Positions 46,966-58,361 of a stretch of DNA of 64,000 nt are shown one piece after another. The stretch lies in the NCBI GenBank assembly GCA_002454505.1, contig DKJA01000130.1:1-64000 (forward strand), in the 5' to 3' direction. The notes beneath the pieces are model-generated. The model was not told the origin of the DNA and ran no database searches. It saw only the letters and a list, made by a program, of their open reading frames with translations. Each line of letters starts with the position of its first letter. The stretch's first letter is position 1. The position numbers and the translations under genes were made by a program. Source of the stretch: Oxalobacteraceae bacterium UBA6704. GTDB taxonomy: Bacteria; Pseudomonadota; Gammaproteobacteria; Burkholderiales; Burkholderiaceae_D.

Positions 46966-48099
46966 ATGACCGTTTCCAGTACCCTCGCGCTGACCGAACA
47001 ACTGATCGGCCGCTCTTCCGTGACGCCCGAGGACAAAGGCTGCCAGCAGCAGCTGATCGATGCGCTCGCACCGCTCGGCTTCCACTGCGAGACGATCGTC
47101 TCCGGCGACGTGACGAATCTGTGGGCCCGCCGCGGCACCGAGCAACCGGTGTTCGTGTTTGCCGGCCACACCGACGTGGTGCCCACCGGCCCCGTCGACC
47201 AGTGGACCTCCGAGCCCTTCCTGCCGACGATCCGCGACGGCAAGCTGTATGGCCGCGGCGCGGCGGACATGAAGACGTCGATCGCCGCGATGGTCGTGGC
47301 TTGCGAGGAGTTCATCGCCGCCCAGCCCGACCACAAGGGTTCGATCGCCTTCCTGATCACCAGCGACGAGGAAGGCCCGGCCACCGACGGCACGGTCATC
47401 GTCTGCAACAAGCTGAAGGAACGGGGTGAAGCGATCGACTACTGCGTGGTCGGCGAGCCGACGTCGAGCAAGACGCTGGGCGACATGATCAAGAACGGCC
47501 GCCGCGGCTCGCTGTCCGGCTGCCTGACGATCAAGGGCGTGCAAGGCCATATCGCCTACCCGCAGCTGGCGCGCAACCCGATCCACCAGGCCGCGCCGGC
47601 ACTGGCCGACCTGGTCGCCGAAGTCTGGGACGAAGGCAACGAGTACTACCTGCCCACGTCGTGGCAGATGTCGAACGTGAAGGCCGGCACGGGCGCGAAC
47701 AACGTGATCCCGGGCGAGATGGTCATCGACTTCAACTTCCGCTTCTCCACCGCCAGCACGGCCGCAGGCCTGCAGGAACGCGTGCATGCGATCCTCGACC
47801 GGCACGGCCTCGAATACCACCTGAAGTGGACGCTGTCCGGCCAGCCTTTCCTGACGCCGCGCGGCACGCTATCCACGGCGCTCTGCGAAGCGATCAAGGC
47901 GGAGACGGATGTCGATACCGAGCTGTCCACCACGGGCGGCACGTCGGACGGCCGCTTCATCGCGCAGATCTGCCCCCAGGTGATAGAATTCGGGCCGCCG
48001 AACGGCAGCATCCACAAGATCGACGAGCACGTGGAAGTGCGCTTCATCGATCCCCTCAAGAATATCTACCGCCGCACGCTCGAGAACCTGCTGGGCTGA
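46966..48099 (+). CDS. dapE: Succinyl-diaminopimelate desuccinylase
   Basis: A 377-residue M20 zinc peptidase-like enzyme. FAGHTDVVPTGP carries a metal-binding His and Asp, TSDEEGPATDGT the catalytic Glu, and TTGGTSDGRFIA the DapE-specific segment. It removes succinate from N-succinyl-diaminopimelate in lysine and cell-wall synthesis. Follows the ArsC-type gene by four bases. Length matches the family (375-380). Confidence 0.96.
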   Translation: MTVSSTLALTEQLIGRSSVTPEDKGCQQQLIDALAPLGFHCETIVSGDVTNLWARRGTEQPVFVFAGHTDVVPTGPVDQWTSEPFLPTIRDGKLYGRGAADMKTSIAAMVVACEEFIAAQPDHKGSIAFLITSDEEGPATDGTVIVCNKLKERGEAIDYCVVGEPTSSKTLGDMIKNGRRGSLSGCLTIKGVQGHIAYPQLARNPIHQAAPALADLVAEVWDEGNEYYLPTSWQMSNVKAGTGANNVIPGEMVIDFNFRFSTASTAAGLQERVHAILDRHGLEYHLKWTLSGQPFLTPRGTLSTALCEAIKAETDVDTELSTTGGTSDGRFIAQICPQVIEFGPPNGSIHKIDEHVEVRFIDPLKNIYRRTLENLLG

Positions 48100-48126
48100 G
48101 CACCTGCGCCGAACCAAGAGAACCCC

Positions 48127-49014
48127 ATGGACACGACACTTTTCACCACGCCGCGCGACCTGCTGCGCTATGCCGTCACCCGCTTCAACACCGAAAAACT
48201 CTTCTTCGGCCACGGCAGCGCCGAAGCCTTCGACGAGGCGGCCTACCTGGTGCTGCACACACTGAAGCTGCCGCTGCACAAGCTCGATCCCTTCCTCGAT
48301 GCGCGCCTGCTGCCGGAAGAAGTGCAGCGCGTGGTCGCCGTCATCGAACGCCGCGCCACCGACCGCATCCCGGCCGCGTACATCACCAACGAAGCGTGGC
48401 TGGGCACTTACGCCTTCTACGTGGACGAGCGCACGATCGTGCCCCGCTCGTTCATCGCGGAGCTGATCCCCGACTACTTCGCACCGTGGGTGAACAACCC
48501 GGAAGGCGTCGAGAACATCCTGGAACTGTGCACGGGTTCCGGCTGCCTGGCGATCATGATGGCCGATGCCTTTCCCGACGCGCGCGTCGATGCCGTGGAC
48601 ATCTCGCCGGATGCGCTGGCCGTCGCCCGCCGCAACGTCGACACGTATGAGCTGGACGACCGCCTGACGCTGATCGAGTCGGACCTGTACGCCGCCGTGC
48701 CGCCGAAAAAATACGACCTGATCATCACCAACCCGCCGTATGTGAACTCCGGTTCGATGGCCGCGCTGCCGCAGGAGTACCGCCACGAACCGCAGATCGC
48801 CCTGGACGGCGGCGCGGACGGCATGGACCTGGTGCGCAAGATCGTCGCCGGCGCCGCCGAACGGCTGACGGACGATGGCCTGCTGATCGTCGAAATCGGC
48901 AATGAAAAAGAATTCGCGGAAGCCGCTTTCGGCCACCTGGGCCTGACGTGGCTGACCACCAGCCAGGGCGACGACATGGTATTCCTGCTGACCGCCGACC
49001 AATTGAAACTGTAA
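48127..49014 (+). CDS. prmB: 50S ribosomal protein L3 glutamine methyltransferase PrmB
   Basis: A 295-residue N5-glutamine methyltransferase. SAM motif ILELCTGSGCLAIMMA and catalytic NPPY in IITNPPYVNSGSMAAL are visible, as is the PrmB-specific end LGLTWLTTSQGDDMVFLLT, which separates it from PrmC. It methylates a glutamine of ribosomal protein L3. Starts 27 bases after dapE and ends 16 bases before the ABC-F gene. Confidence 0.93.
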   Translation: MDTTLFTTPRDLLRYAVTRFNTEKLFFGHGSAEAFDEAAYLVLHTLKLPLHKLDPFLDARLLPEEVQRVVAVIERRATDRIPAAYITNEAWLGTYAFYVDERTIVPRSFIAELIPDYFAPWVNNPEGVENILELCTGSGCLAIMMADAFPDARVDAVDISPDALAVARRNVDTYELDDRLTLIESDLYAAVPPKKYDLIITNPPYVNSGSMAALPQEYRHEPQIALDGGADGMDLVRKIVAGAAERLTDDGLLIVEIGNEKEFAEAAFGHLGLTWLTTSQGDDMVFLLTADQLKL

Positions 49015-49030
49015 ACAACAAGAACACGTA

Positions 49031-51028
<1,998 letters not shown>

Positions 51029-51030
51029 CC

Positions 51031-51122
51031 GGGGAGAGTCTCCTCGGCTGATTCCGATTCCTGCAGTGTAAAGGCAACTTCAAATGCAACCCCGGGGACA
51101 GTCCCTTGCAGGGAAAGGCCCC
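51031..51122. repeat. Decayed stop-proximal palindromic repeat
   Basis: Right arm 51086-51122 is well conserved (GCAACCCCGGGGACAGTCCC...). A degenerate left arm GGGGAGAGTCTCCTCGG at 51031-51047 starts three bases after the ABC-F stop; the right arm ends two bases before the cheW stop. The element fills the convergent gap. Confidence 0.7.
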
Positions 51123-51124
51123 GG

Positions 51125-51670
51125 CTAGGCGGCGTGCAGCTTGCCGCGGCTGGTGCCCCGGATCGCCATCAGCTTGTCGATGTCGACGACGATCAGTTTG
51201 CGGCCGCCTGTCTCGCCCACGCCGAGCAGGTAATCAACACCTTCGGCGACGCCGTCGGCAACGTTCGGGAACGGCCGGATCTGGCTGGCCGGGAGGCTGA
51301 CGATGTCCGTCACGCCATCGGTGACCATGCCCATCACGCAGGTGGACAGCCGGAGGATGATCACGTCCGTGCCCGGATCGTGCTGCGGCGGACGGGGGCC
51401 GAAGGCGATGCGCATGTCGACGATCGGCATGATGACGCCGCGCGAGACGGCCACGCCGCTGATGATTTCACCGTCCGCGGCGAAGCGCTCGAGGGCCTTC
51501 AGCGGCCGTAATTCCTGCACATTGCTGTAATCGAGCGCGTATTCGAGGCCGCCGAGCCGGAAAGTCAGGTATTGCCGCGTTTCGGCGACACCCTGCGGGC
51601 CGGCCGGCGGTGTGCCGGCAGGGAGACCAGGAGCAGCACTGAGGGTGTCGGGCGTGTCGGGGGAGCGCAT
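51125..51670 (-). CDS. Chemotaxis coupling protein CheW-like
   Basis: A 181-residue protein. After a flexible Pro/Thr-rich N-terminus of about 30 residues comes a CheW domain: QYLTFRLGGLEYALDYSNVQELRPL, GVAVSRGVIMPIVDMRIAFG and VMGMVTDGVTDIVSL. It joins chemoreceptors to CheA. No other chemotaxis gene is in the window, so it could serve another chemosensory system. Converges with the ABC-F gene through a repeat. Confidence 0.9.
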   Translation of the reverse strand: MRSPDTPDTLSAAPGLPAGTPPAGPQGVAETRQYLTFRLGGLEYALDYSNVQELRPLKALERFAADGEIISGVAVSRGVIMPIVDMRIAFGPRPPQHDPGTDVIILRLSTCVMGMVTDGVTDIVSLPASQIRPFPNVADGVAEGVDYLLGVGETGGRKLIVVDIDKLMAIRGTSRGKLHAA

Positions 51671-51788
51671 GGTGTTCCTTTCGTCGGAGCGGCCGGCCTC
51701 AACTGCGCAACCGGCAGAGTCACGCAGTCACCATGCTAAAGGCCGCCGTCGGCTAGCGCTTTGATAGGCCTCAACCATTCCATTCTGT

Positions 51789-52802
51789 TCAGGACGACAG
51801 CGCACGCAGCTCGCCCGCAGCGATTCCTTGCACGGTTCGCCACAGCAGGCCGGCGATCACGGCCGTGGCCAGCGCCAGCACGGCAGCGGCGATACCGTTG
51901 GCGACAACACCGCCGGCGTGGCCGGCATAGCGCAGCGCCGCCAGCGCGGATGCCGCCAGCGGGAAGCTGACCGCCCACCAGGACACCTTGAAGGTATTGC
52001 ACCGTCCCAGGTGGCGCAGGTGGGGCAGCAGCACGGCCAGCACGAACAGCATCGCCATGTACAGCCCGGCCGCGAAGCCGTCGACGGTGCCGGTAGTGGT
52101 CACATAGGAAGAGAATCCAACGCCGAACGGTGCCACCAGCAGCATCAGTGCCGGCTGCTGGCCGGCCGGCAGCGGTTCCTGGAACAGCAGGCGGGCGAAC
52201 ACGAGCGTCCAGATCGGCACGGCAAACGCCAGCCCCACGGCCAGGCCGAACACCATCACGCCATGCAGCGGCGGCGCCCACTGCAGCGCCGGCAGCGCCA
52301 GCGGCACGTCCAGCATGCCGACGACGGGCACGATCCACACCGGCGACGCGGCGGCCGGCGCCTGCGGCGTGCGCAGCCAGCCCGTCACGACATACCAGGC
52401 CAGCAGCGTCATGCCCGCCGCGCCCAGCACCCACAGGGCCCGCGCCAGCGACAGGTTGACGTCGGCCAGCAGCATCGGTACCAGCAGCAGGCTGATCATC
52501 GGCGTGCCGAACAGCTTGCCGGCCACGGGGTGGGCAAACTCGGCCAGTACCGCGGCGGGCCCGGTGACGAGCTTGATGAGGTAGGCCGTCGTCATTGCGG
52601 CGAATGCGGCCAGTGCGATGATGGTCAGGGCCGCGCCGACCCAGGCCGGCAAGCCCAGCGTGGCGTGCGCCAGCCGCCAGGCCAGCGCCAGGCCGGTCAG
52701 GCCCATCACAGAACCGAACAACGCTACCGGCAGATAGGCCAGGATCGTCGGGGCGGCCGGCGTTGCGGCAAGTTTGACTGGGGTGTCCATGCTGGTCTCC
52801 AT
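51789..52802 (-). CDS. SLAC1/TehA family anion channel
   Basis: A 337-residue membrane protein with about ten helices. Start LAYLPVALFGSVMGLTGLALAW and GRCNTFKVSWWAVSFPLAASALAAL match the SLAC1 anion channel family (TDT/TehA, C4-dicarboxylate transporter type). Likely lets anions such as chloride, nitrate or malate, or acts in tellurite resistance. Start at 52802; an in-frame ATG at 52790 is as good. Nothing in the neighbours defines its substrate. Confidence 0.88.
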   Translation of the reverse strand: METSMDTPVKLAATPAAPTILAYLPVALFGSVMGLTGLALAWRLAHATLGLPAWVGAALTIIALAAFAAMTTAYLIKLVTGPAAVLAEFAHPVAGKLFGTPMISLLLVPMLLADVNLSLARALWVLGAAGMTLLAWYVVTGWLRTPQAPAAASPVWIVPVVGMLDVPLALPALQWAPPLHGVMVFGLAVGLAFAVPIWTLVFARLLFQEPLPAGQQPALMLLVAPFGVGFSSYVTTTGTVDGFAAGLYMAMLFVLAVLLPHLRHLGRCNTFKVSWWAVSFPLAASALAALRYAGHAGGVVANGIAAAVLALATAVIAGLLWRTVQGIAAGELRALSS

Positions 52803-52896
52803 GCGCTAGGCGAAATGCGATGGGGCCAGTATCGGCGGCGCTGCCGCATACGGCAATATCCCAAAGGATCGGGCACTTGCCCGATCGGCTCGATCG

Positions 52897-54753
52897 CTAG
52901 CCTTCGGTGGCGGACGACCAGTCCAGCGTGCCCGCGCTGCCGGTGAACAGCGGCGCATGGCTCCACGAGCCGGCGCGCAACCGCGGCCTGACGTCCTTTG
53001 CCGGCACGTCGTACGGCGCACCATGGTCGGGCTGGAACACCATCCGGCGCAGGATCGTCTCGCCGGCCAGCAGGCCGACCTTGCACGTGACGACGCCGGC
53101 CACTTCGCCACGCTGTTCGCGCAAGGCGGCGGCCTGCTCTTCCATGATGGCCTGCTGCGCCAGCGCTTCCTTGGCCGCCAGCGACAGCCGCGCCACCTCC
53201 TTCAGCGCCGGGCCCACCTGCACCGCCATCTTCTGGAAGCGCGGCAGCTGCTCCGGCGTCAGCGTCAGTTCGCGCTTGCGCACGCGGGTGGCCAGCGCCA
53301 GGTAGCTGCGCACGTCCTGGCGGTTGGTGATTTCGTCCACCTCGGCCTTGTGGCGCGCCGCCGTGGCGCCGGCCGTGACGGCCCGCGCCGCATGGTCGGC
53401 GATGACGGTGTCCAGGCGCGAGGTGTCCGGCATCAGCGCGAACAGCAGCATCTCGCTCTGCTTGCGGGGACCGGCACTGCCGATGACGATGCTGCGCGCC
53501 GCGATCGCGCAGCCGCTGGCCGTGCCGATCACCACTTCGTCGGCGACGATCTCGCAGTTGGCCGCTTCCTCGATCGTCACCCTGCTGCCGGTGATCACGC
53601 AGCTCTGCGCGAACAGGATGGCGATGTCGCCCTGCTTCGTCTGCAGCACGGCATTCGCGGCCGTGCCGCCGATGCGGATGCCGCCGTCCGCGTTGACGGC
53701 CGAGCCGCCCATCAGGTTGCGGCGCAGCGCGATGGTGCCGCCGCGCGACACGATCTTGCCGAACACGTCGCCATGGATCGTGATGTGGCCGCCTTCGACG
53801 ACGCGGTTTTCCTGCACCTCGCCGAATTCCTCGTATTCGCCGGTCAGCTGCAGGTTGCCGGTGGTGCGCACGCTGACGCCCTCCTTGCTGATGATCTTCG
53901 GCCCGATCGAGATGCGCCGGCTCTTCGTGTCGACGTTGATGAAGCCCGTCACGGCGGCCACCAGGTAATCGTCGCCGTCCAGGTGTTCGATGACCGTGCC
54001 GGTGCCGGCCACGCCGGTCAGCTCGATATCCTTCGGCACGGCCGGTTCGATGGGAATGCCGGACAGCTCGAAGCCGCGCGTGCCCGCCGTGCGGGGCACC
54101 TTCTTCAGCAGCCGCGTGCGGGCCGGCACCTGCGGGAAGCGGTTCTGGAAGGTGTGCAGGTCGAGCCGGCCGTTGGCCAGTTCGCGCGGCGCGTTGGAGC
54201 GGTGGATCTGTTCCGACACCTCGGCGATGGCCGCATCCTGCCCCGGCACCGGATCGAGGCGGCGGGCCACGATGCGGCGCGCCGGGCGCGTGGCGCCGAT
54301 CGCCTCGCGCACCGCCGCCGCATCGATGCCGAAGCGGATGCCCTTGATCCACATGTCGGCGACGAATTCGTCGAAGTCCAGCGCGGCCGGTTCCGGCTCG
54401 CCGGTGCCGATGTCGAGGAACACGGGTTCGAAGAAGTAATCGGCCTCGCCGGCGACGATCTTGACGGACTTGTACAGCGCCCGCCGCGCCGCGACGAAGG
54501 TCACCACTGCGTCGGCGAAGCGCACCAGCGGCTGGTCGAGCAGCGCGGCCGGCAGTGCCGGACCGGCGTCGAACAGCATGCGCAGGAACACGGCGTAGTC
54601 GAGCCCGGCGAAGCGGGAGCCGGACAGGAACACGTGGCCGACGGCCGCCTGGCGGTCCACCGGCGCGACGCCCGCGCGGAACCACACGCCATCGTCGCGC
54701 CGGACGATGACGGCATCGTCCTGGCCGTCAGCCGCCGGCGCGCCGTTCGGCAC
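52897..54753 (-). CDS. FapA/DUF342 family protein
   Basis: A 618-residue soluble protein with an N-terminal domain (to about residue 240) and a parallel beta-helix DUF342 region (about 270-450) seen in repeats such as GHITIHGDVFGKIVSRGGTIALRRNLMGGSAVNADGG, followed by a coiled coil (about 460-530). This is the FapA (DUF342) family; relatives have roles in polar localisation or flagellar and polysaccharide processes, yet function is not settled. It lies behind the SLAC1 gene in the same direction with about 94 bases between. Confidence 0.88.
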   Translation of the reverse strand: MPNGAPAADGQDDAVIVRRDDGVWFRAGVAPVDRQAAVGHVFLSGSRFAGLDYAVFLRMLFDAGPALPAALLDQPLVRFADAVVTFVAARRALYKSVKIVAGEADYFFEPVFLDIGTGEPEPAALDFDEFVADMWIKGIRFGIDAAAVREAIGATRPARRIVARRLDPVPGQDAAIAEVSEQIHRSNAPRELANGRLDLHTFQNRFPQVPARTRLLKKVPRTAGTRGFELSGIPIEPAVPKDIELTGVAGTGTVIEHLDGDDYLVAAVTGFINVDTKSRRISIGPKIISKEGVSVRTTGNLQLTGEYEEFGEVQENRVVEGGHITIHGDVFGKIVSRGGTIALRRNLMGGSAVNADGGIRIGGTAANAVLQTKQGDIAILFAQSCVITGSRVTIEEAANCEIVADEVVIGTASGCAIAARSIVIGSAGPRKQSEMLLFALMPDTSRLDTVIADHAARAVTAGATAARHKAEVDEITNRQDVRSYLALATRVRKRELTLTPEQLPRFQKMAVQVGPALKEVARLSLAAKEALAQQAIMEEQAAALREQRGEVAGVVTCKVGLLAGETILRRMVFQPDHGAPYDVPAKDVRPRLRAGSWSHAPLFTGSAGTLDWSSATEG

Positions 54754-54871
54754 GATCGCTCTCCCGAAAATTCACCTGCTGCGCCACGCCACGCCCCATA
54801 AGCCAGTACCAATTATTTTGAAAACAATAGTATTTACTGGAGAGTAACATATCCTGCCGAACACACGCCAA

Positions 54872-54906
54872 TAAAAAAAGGCCGGTTCGTTGCGAACCGG
54901 CCTTAT
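54872..54906. terminator. Terminator between the small exported protein and FapA-like gene
   Basis: AAAAAAAGGCCGGTTCG-TTG-CGAACCGGCCTTATT is a perfect 12 bp stem with A-rich left and T-rich right flanks. It lies 29 bases past the stop of the minus-strand exported protein, and would end its transcript before the FapA-like gene. Confidence 0.8.
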
Positions 54907-54935
54907 TCCTTGCATCGTTTAACGTGGCTGCCTTA

Positions 54936-55328
54936 TCAGCGCCGCGGCGGCGTCATCATGTAAACTTCCTGCCCCGCTTCGTTGATCTGGCGCCGCAGGT
55001 CGCGGCGCTCGTCGGCCGTCATGCGGTTCATGCGGCGGGTCATTTCGGCGTTGCTGGCGTTTTCCTGCATCAGGCGGCGCTGCTCCTCGGCCCGTGCTTC
55101 GAACGAACGAGAATCGCGCGCGTCGCCCCAACGGCTGTCCCGATCCTGCTGTTGCTGCTGCTGGCCGCGATCGTCGCGGCGCGGCGGGCCGTCGTTCGGC
55201 CCCGCGGCGGCATGGCCGGCGAACGCAAAGGTCAGTACGCTGCATAATGCGAATGCAAGCGAACCGGCCATGGCGCGCGCGCGACGACGCGCACCTGCCC
55301 TGCTCCGATTGTCTGCCTGCTCCCTCAT
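54936..55328 (-). CDS. Small exported protein, unknown function
   Basis: A 130-residue protein. A positively charged start (RAGARRRARAM) and a hydrophobic segment about residues 20-40 ending GHAAA make a signal peptide; an internal ATG at residue 20 could also serve. The mature part is hydrophilic, Gln/Arg/Asp-rich (GQQQQQQDRDSRW), with a helical stretch SFEARAEEQRRLMQENASNAEM and MTADERRDLRRQINEAG. The last part recalls periplasmic Spy-like or metal-sensor helices, but I do not assign a family. It has its own terminator and is divergent from ompR, 184 bases away. Confidence 0.72.
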   Translation of the reverse strand: MREQADNRSRAGARRRARAMAGSLAFALCSVLTFAFAGHAAAGPNDGPPRRDDRGQQQQQQDRDSRWGDARDSRSFEARAEEQRRLMQENASNAEMTRRMNRMTADERRDLRRQINEAGQEVYMMTPPRR

Positions 55329-55512
55329 GCCTTGCCTCTTCCTTGTGTCTGGTAAGCTTCACCCGATGGCCAAAGTGTATGCGGCTTTCCCAATGAGGTT
55401 AAGAGTGATTGGGTAAAGTTTGTAACACATTGTAATGGGTGTCCGACCGCGCGCCCCATCGGCCATTAAGACGTTACCATAGCGACATGGTTCTGACAAT
55501 TCCAACAGCCTT

Positions 55513-56289
55513 ATGACCACTACATCGACTGAATCCGGCAACACTTCAAACAACAGCGCCAGTAATGGTGGCCACCAGGCCAAGATCATGGTGGTGGACG
55601 ACGACGTCCGCCTGCGCGACCTGCTGCGCCGCTATCTGACCGAACAGGGCTTCAACGTGTTCACCGCGGAAAACGCGACGGCCATGAACAAGCTGTGGCT
55701 GCGCGAGCGCTACGACCTGCTGGTGCTCGACCTGATGCTGCCCGGCGAGGATGGCCTGTCGATCTGCCGCCGCCTGCGCGGCGCCGGCGACCAGACGCCG
55801 ATCATCATGCTGACCGCCAAGGGCGAGGACGTGGACCGCATCGTCGGCCTGGAAATGGGCGCCGACGACTACCTGCCGAAGCCGTTCAACCCGCGCGAGC
55901 TGGTGGCCCGCATCGGCGCCGTACTGCGCCGCAAGGCGCCGGACGAAATCCCCGGTGCGCCGTCGGAAACTCCGCAGACCTTCGAGTTCGGCCAGTTCGT
56001 GCTGGACCTGGGCACCCGCACGCTGAAGAAGAACGGCGACACGGTGCCGCTGACCACCGGCGAATTCTCCGTGCTGAAAGTGTTTGCCCGCCATGCGCGG
56101 CAGCCGCTGTCGCGCGAGAAGCTGATGGAACTGGCCCGCGGCCGCGAATACGAAGTGTTCGACCGCTCGCTGGACGTGCAGATCTCCCGGCTGCGCAAGC
56201 TGATCGAACCGGATCCGTCCAGCCCGCTGTACATCCAGACCGTCTGGGGCCTGGGCTATGTGTTCATCCCGGAGGGCCAACCGCGCTGA
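55513..56289 (+). CDS. ompR: OmpR-family response regulator
   Basis: A 258-residue regulator: receiver domain about residues 25-140 with the phosphorylated Asp in LLVLDLMLPGEDG, and a C-terminal winged helix with LTTGEFSVLKVFARHARQPLSREKLMELARGREYEVFDRSLDVQISRLRK, closely resembling OmpR. A 24-residue Ser/Asn-rich N-terminal part precedes it. It probably controls porin or osmotic genes. Followed 21 bases later by the envZ-like kinase, forming the two-component operon. Assignment to OmpR rather than another winged-helix regulator rests on the recalled sequence similarity. Confidence 0.9.
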   Translation: MTTTSTESGNTSNNSASNGGHQAKIMVVDDDVRLRDLLRRYLTEQGFNVFTAENATAMNKLWLRERYDLLVLDLMLPGEDGLSICRRLRGAGDQTPIIMLTAKGEDVDRIVGLEMGADDYLPKPFNPRELVARIGAVLRRKAPDEIPGAPSETPQTFEFGQFVLDLGTRTLKKNGDTVPLTTGEFSVLKVFARHARQPLSREKLMELARGREYEVFDRSLDVQISRLRKLIEPDPSSPLYIQTVWGLGYVFIPEGQPR

Positions 56290-56310
56290 CGCGCGCACCG
56301 TCTGCCCCGC

Positions 56311-57666
56311 ATGAATCTGCTGCGTTCCCTTGCGCCGGCCCGCCTCAAGAGCGGGCTGTTCTGGCGCACCTTCCTGCTGCTCGGTGTGCTGACGACGCTG
56401 TCGCTGACGTCGTGGATCGGCATGTACAACTACGTCCAGCGCGAACCGCAGGCCCAGCAGCTGGCCGCGCAGGTGATCTCCGTGGTGACCATCACGCGCG
56501 CCGCGCTGACGCACTCGGCACCGGAACTGCGCACCGAGCTGCTGTTCGAGCTCGTGTCGAACGAAGGCATCCGCGTCTTCCTGCTGGAAGAAGACGACAA
56601 GATCGATCCGCCGCCCGACAACGCGCTGATGCCGGACATCGAAGCCCTCGTCAAGGCCAAGCTGGGCAAGGACACCCGCTTCTCCGCCCGCGTCAACGGC
56701 ATGCGCGGCTTCTGGGTCAGTTTCAAGATCGACGACGACCAGTACTGGCTGATGCTGGAACGCGAACGCATCTCCGGCCTGACGGGAGTGCAGTGGCTGG
56801 GCTGGGCCGCCGTGGTGTCGCTGGTGTCGCTGCTGGGCGCCGCGCTGATCTCCAGCCTCGTCAACGCGCCGCTGCGCCGCCTTACCGCCGCGGCACGCGC
56901 GATCGCGCAGGGCCGCCGCCCCACCCGGCTGCCGGAAAAGGGGCCGCAGGAGATCCGCCAGGCCAACCGCAGCTTCAACCAGATGGTCGACGACCTGCAG
57001 CAGGTCGAATCGGACCGCGCCGTGATCCTGGCCGGCATCTCGCACGACCTGCGCACGCCGCTCACGCGCATGCAGCTGGAAGTGGAGATGGCCGACCTGC
57101 ACCCGGATGCGCGCGAAGGCATGCAGTCCGATATCGCCCAGATGGACGCGATCATTGCCCAGTTCCTCGATTACGCCAAGCCCACCGAGGCGGCCAGCTT
57201 CGTCAACGTGGACGTCAGCGCGATGCTGCAGGAAGTGGCGCACGAGGTGTCGCGCCTGCCGGACGTGAAAGTCATTACCGACATCGCGCCGGACGCGCAG
57301 GTGCGCGGCAACGGCACCGACCTGAAGCGCGTGATCCACAACCTGATCGAGAACGCGCGCCGCTACGGCAAGACGCCCGGCACGGACCTGGCCGAGATCG
57401 ACATCCGCTGCACCGTGCGGGGCATGCACACGGCCAAGCGCGTGACGATCGAAGTGCAGGACCACGGCGTCGGCGTGCCGCCGGAACGGATGGCCGAACT
57501 GCTGAAACCGTTCACGCGGCTCGACACGGCGCGCGGCCAGGCCAACGGCGCCGGACTGGGCCTGGCAATCGTCGAGCGCGTGCTGCAACGGCACGACGCC
57601 GAGCTGCAGCTGGGTAACCGCGACGGCGGCGGGCTGCTGATCCAGATCTCGATGGAAGCCATTTAA
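56311..57666 (+). CDS. envZ: EnvZ-like sensor histidine kinase
   Basis: A 451-residue membrane kinase: membrane helices near residues 20-40 and 165-185, a short periplasmic loop between, HAMP, then HisKA with the phosphorylated His in GISHDLRTPLTRMQLE, and HATPase with NLIENARRYG, DHGVGVPPERM and GAGLGLAIVERV. Partner of the ompR gene. Five bases after its stop a palindromic repeat begins. Confidence 0.93.
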   Translation: MNLLRSLAPARLKSGLFWRTFLLLGVLTTLSLTSWIGMYNYVQREPQAQQLAAQVISVVTITRAALTHSAPELRTELLFELVSNEGIRVFLLEEDDKIDPPPDNALMPDIEALVKAKLGKDTRFSARVNGMRGFWVSFKIDDDQYWLMLERERISGLTGVQWLGWAAVVSLVSLLGAALISSLVNAPLRRLTAAARAIAQGRRPTRLPEKGPQEIRQANRSFNQMVDDLQQVESDRAVILAGISHDLRTPLTRMQLEVEMADLHPDAREGMQSDIAQMDAIIAQFLDYAKPTEAASFVNVDVSAMLQEVAHEVSRLPDVKVITDIAPDAQVRGNGTDLKRVIHNLIENARRYGKTPGTDLAEIDIRCTVRGMHTAKRVTIEVQDHGVGVPPERMAELLKPFTRLDTARGQANGAGLGLAIVERVLQRHDAELQLGNRDGGGLLIQISMEAI

Positions 57667-57671
57667 CGGTT

Positions 57672-57710
57672 GGGGACTGTCCCCGCAGGGGACCGTCCCC
57701 TCGGTTGCAG
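57672..57710. repeat. Stop-proximal palindromic repeat, left arm copy
   Basis: GGGGACTGTCCCC-GCA-GGGGACCGTCCCC followed by CGGTTGCAG. It starts six bases after the envZ stop. Downstream CGACAG and GGGGAC traces at 57727-57756 may be a decayed right arm. Confidence 0.8.
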
Positions 57711-57862
57711 TTTCGCAGCGTTTCGCCGACAGTCGTGCCAAGTCAGGCTTAGGGGACGCCGCAATATATTTTATTGTGTTTGTCGATCTGGCATTTCCCC
57801 ATTCGTCGTGCAAGGATGGAAGGGCAGTCAGCACTTCCATCCCACGATGAAGGAGACACGCC

Positions 57863-58351
57863 ATGAGCACCAGCAACAAAATTCCCGAAGGCACGCACAG
57901 CATCACGCCGCACCTCGTCTGCCGGAATGCGGCCGACGCCATCGAGTTCTACAAGAAAGCATTCGGCGCCACCGAACTGGCGCGCATCCCCGTGCCGGAC
58001 GGCAGCGGCAAGCTGATGCACGCGATGATCCGCATCGGCGACTCGCACGTGATGCTGGTCGACGAAATGCGCGAATGGAACTGCGTCGGCCCGCAGGACC
58101 TGGCCGGCTCGCCCGTCACGCTGCACCATTATGTGGAAGATGTCGACAGCGCCTTCCAGCGCGCCATCGATGCCGGCGGCACGGCCAGGATGCCGCCGCA
58201 GGACATGTTCTGGGGCGACCGCTACGGCGTGCTGCGCGACCCGTTCGGCCATATGTGGTCGCTGGCCACCCATGTGCGCGACGTCAGTCCTGAAGAAGCG
58301 CTGGCCGGCTCGAAGGAGATGTTCGCCAACTGTCCCGAACCGCAGGCCTGA
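57863..58351 (+). CDS. VOC family protein, PhnB-like
   Basis: A 162-residue protein beginning GTHSITPHLVCRNAADAIEFYKKAFGA, with DSHVMLVDEM and DPFGHMWSLATHVRDVSPEEA at the C-terminus, the pattern of PhnB-type VOC-fold proteins. Family members bind metals in glyoxalase or dioxygenase folds; function unclear for this one. AAGGAGACACGCC precedes the ATG. It begins an operon with two YciI-domain proteins and an ECF sigma factor (11 bases to the next gene). Confidence 0.9.
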   Translation: MSTSNKIPEGTHSITPHLVCRNAADAIEFYKKAFGATELARIPVPDGSGKLMHAMIRIGDSHVMLVDEMREWNCVGPQDLAGSPVTLHHYVEDVDSAFQRAIDAGGTARMPPQDMFWGDRYGVLRDPFGHMWSLATHVRDVSPEEALAGSKEMFANCPEPQA

Positions 58352-58361
58352 GGAGAGCGGC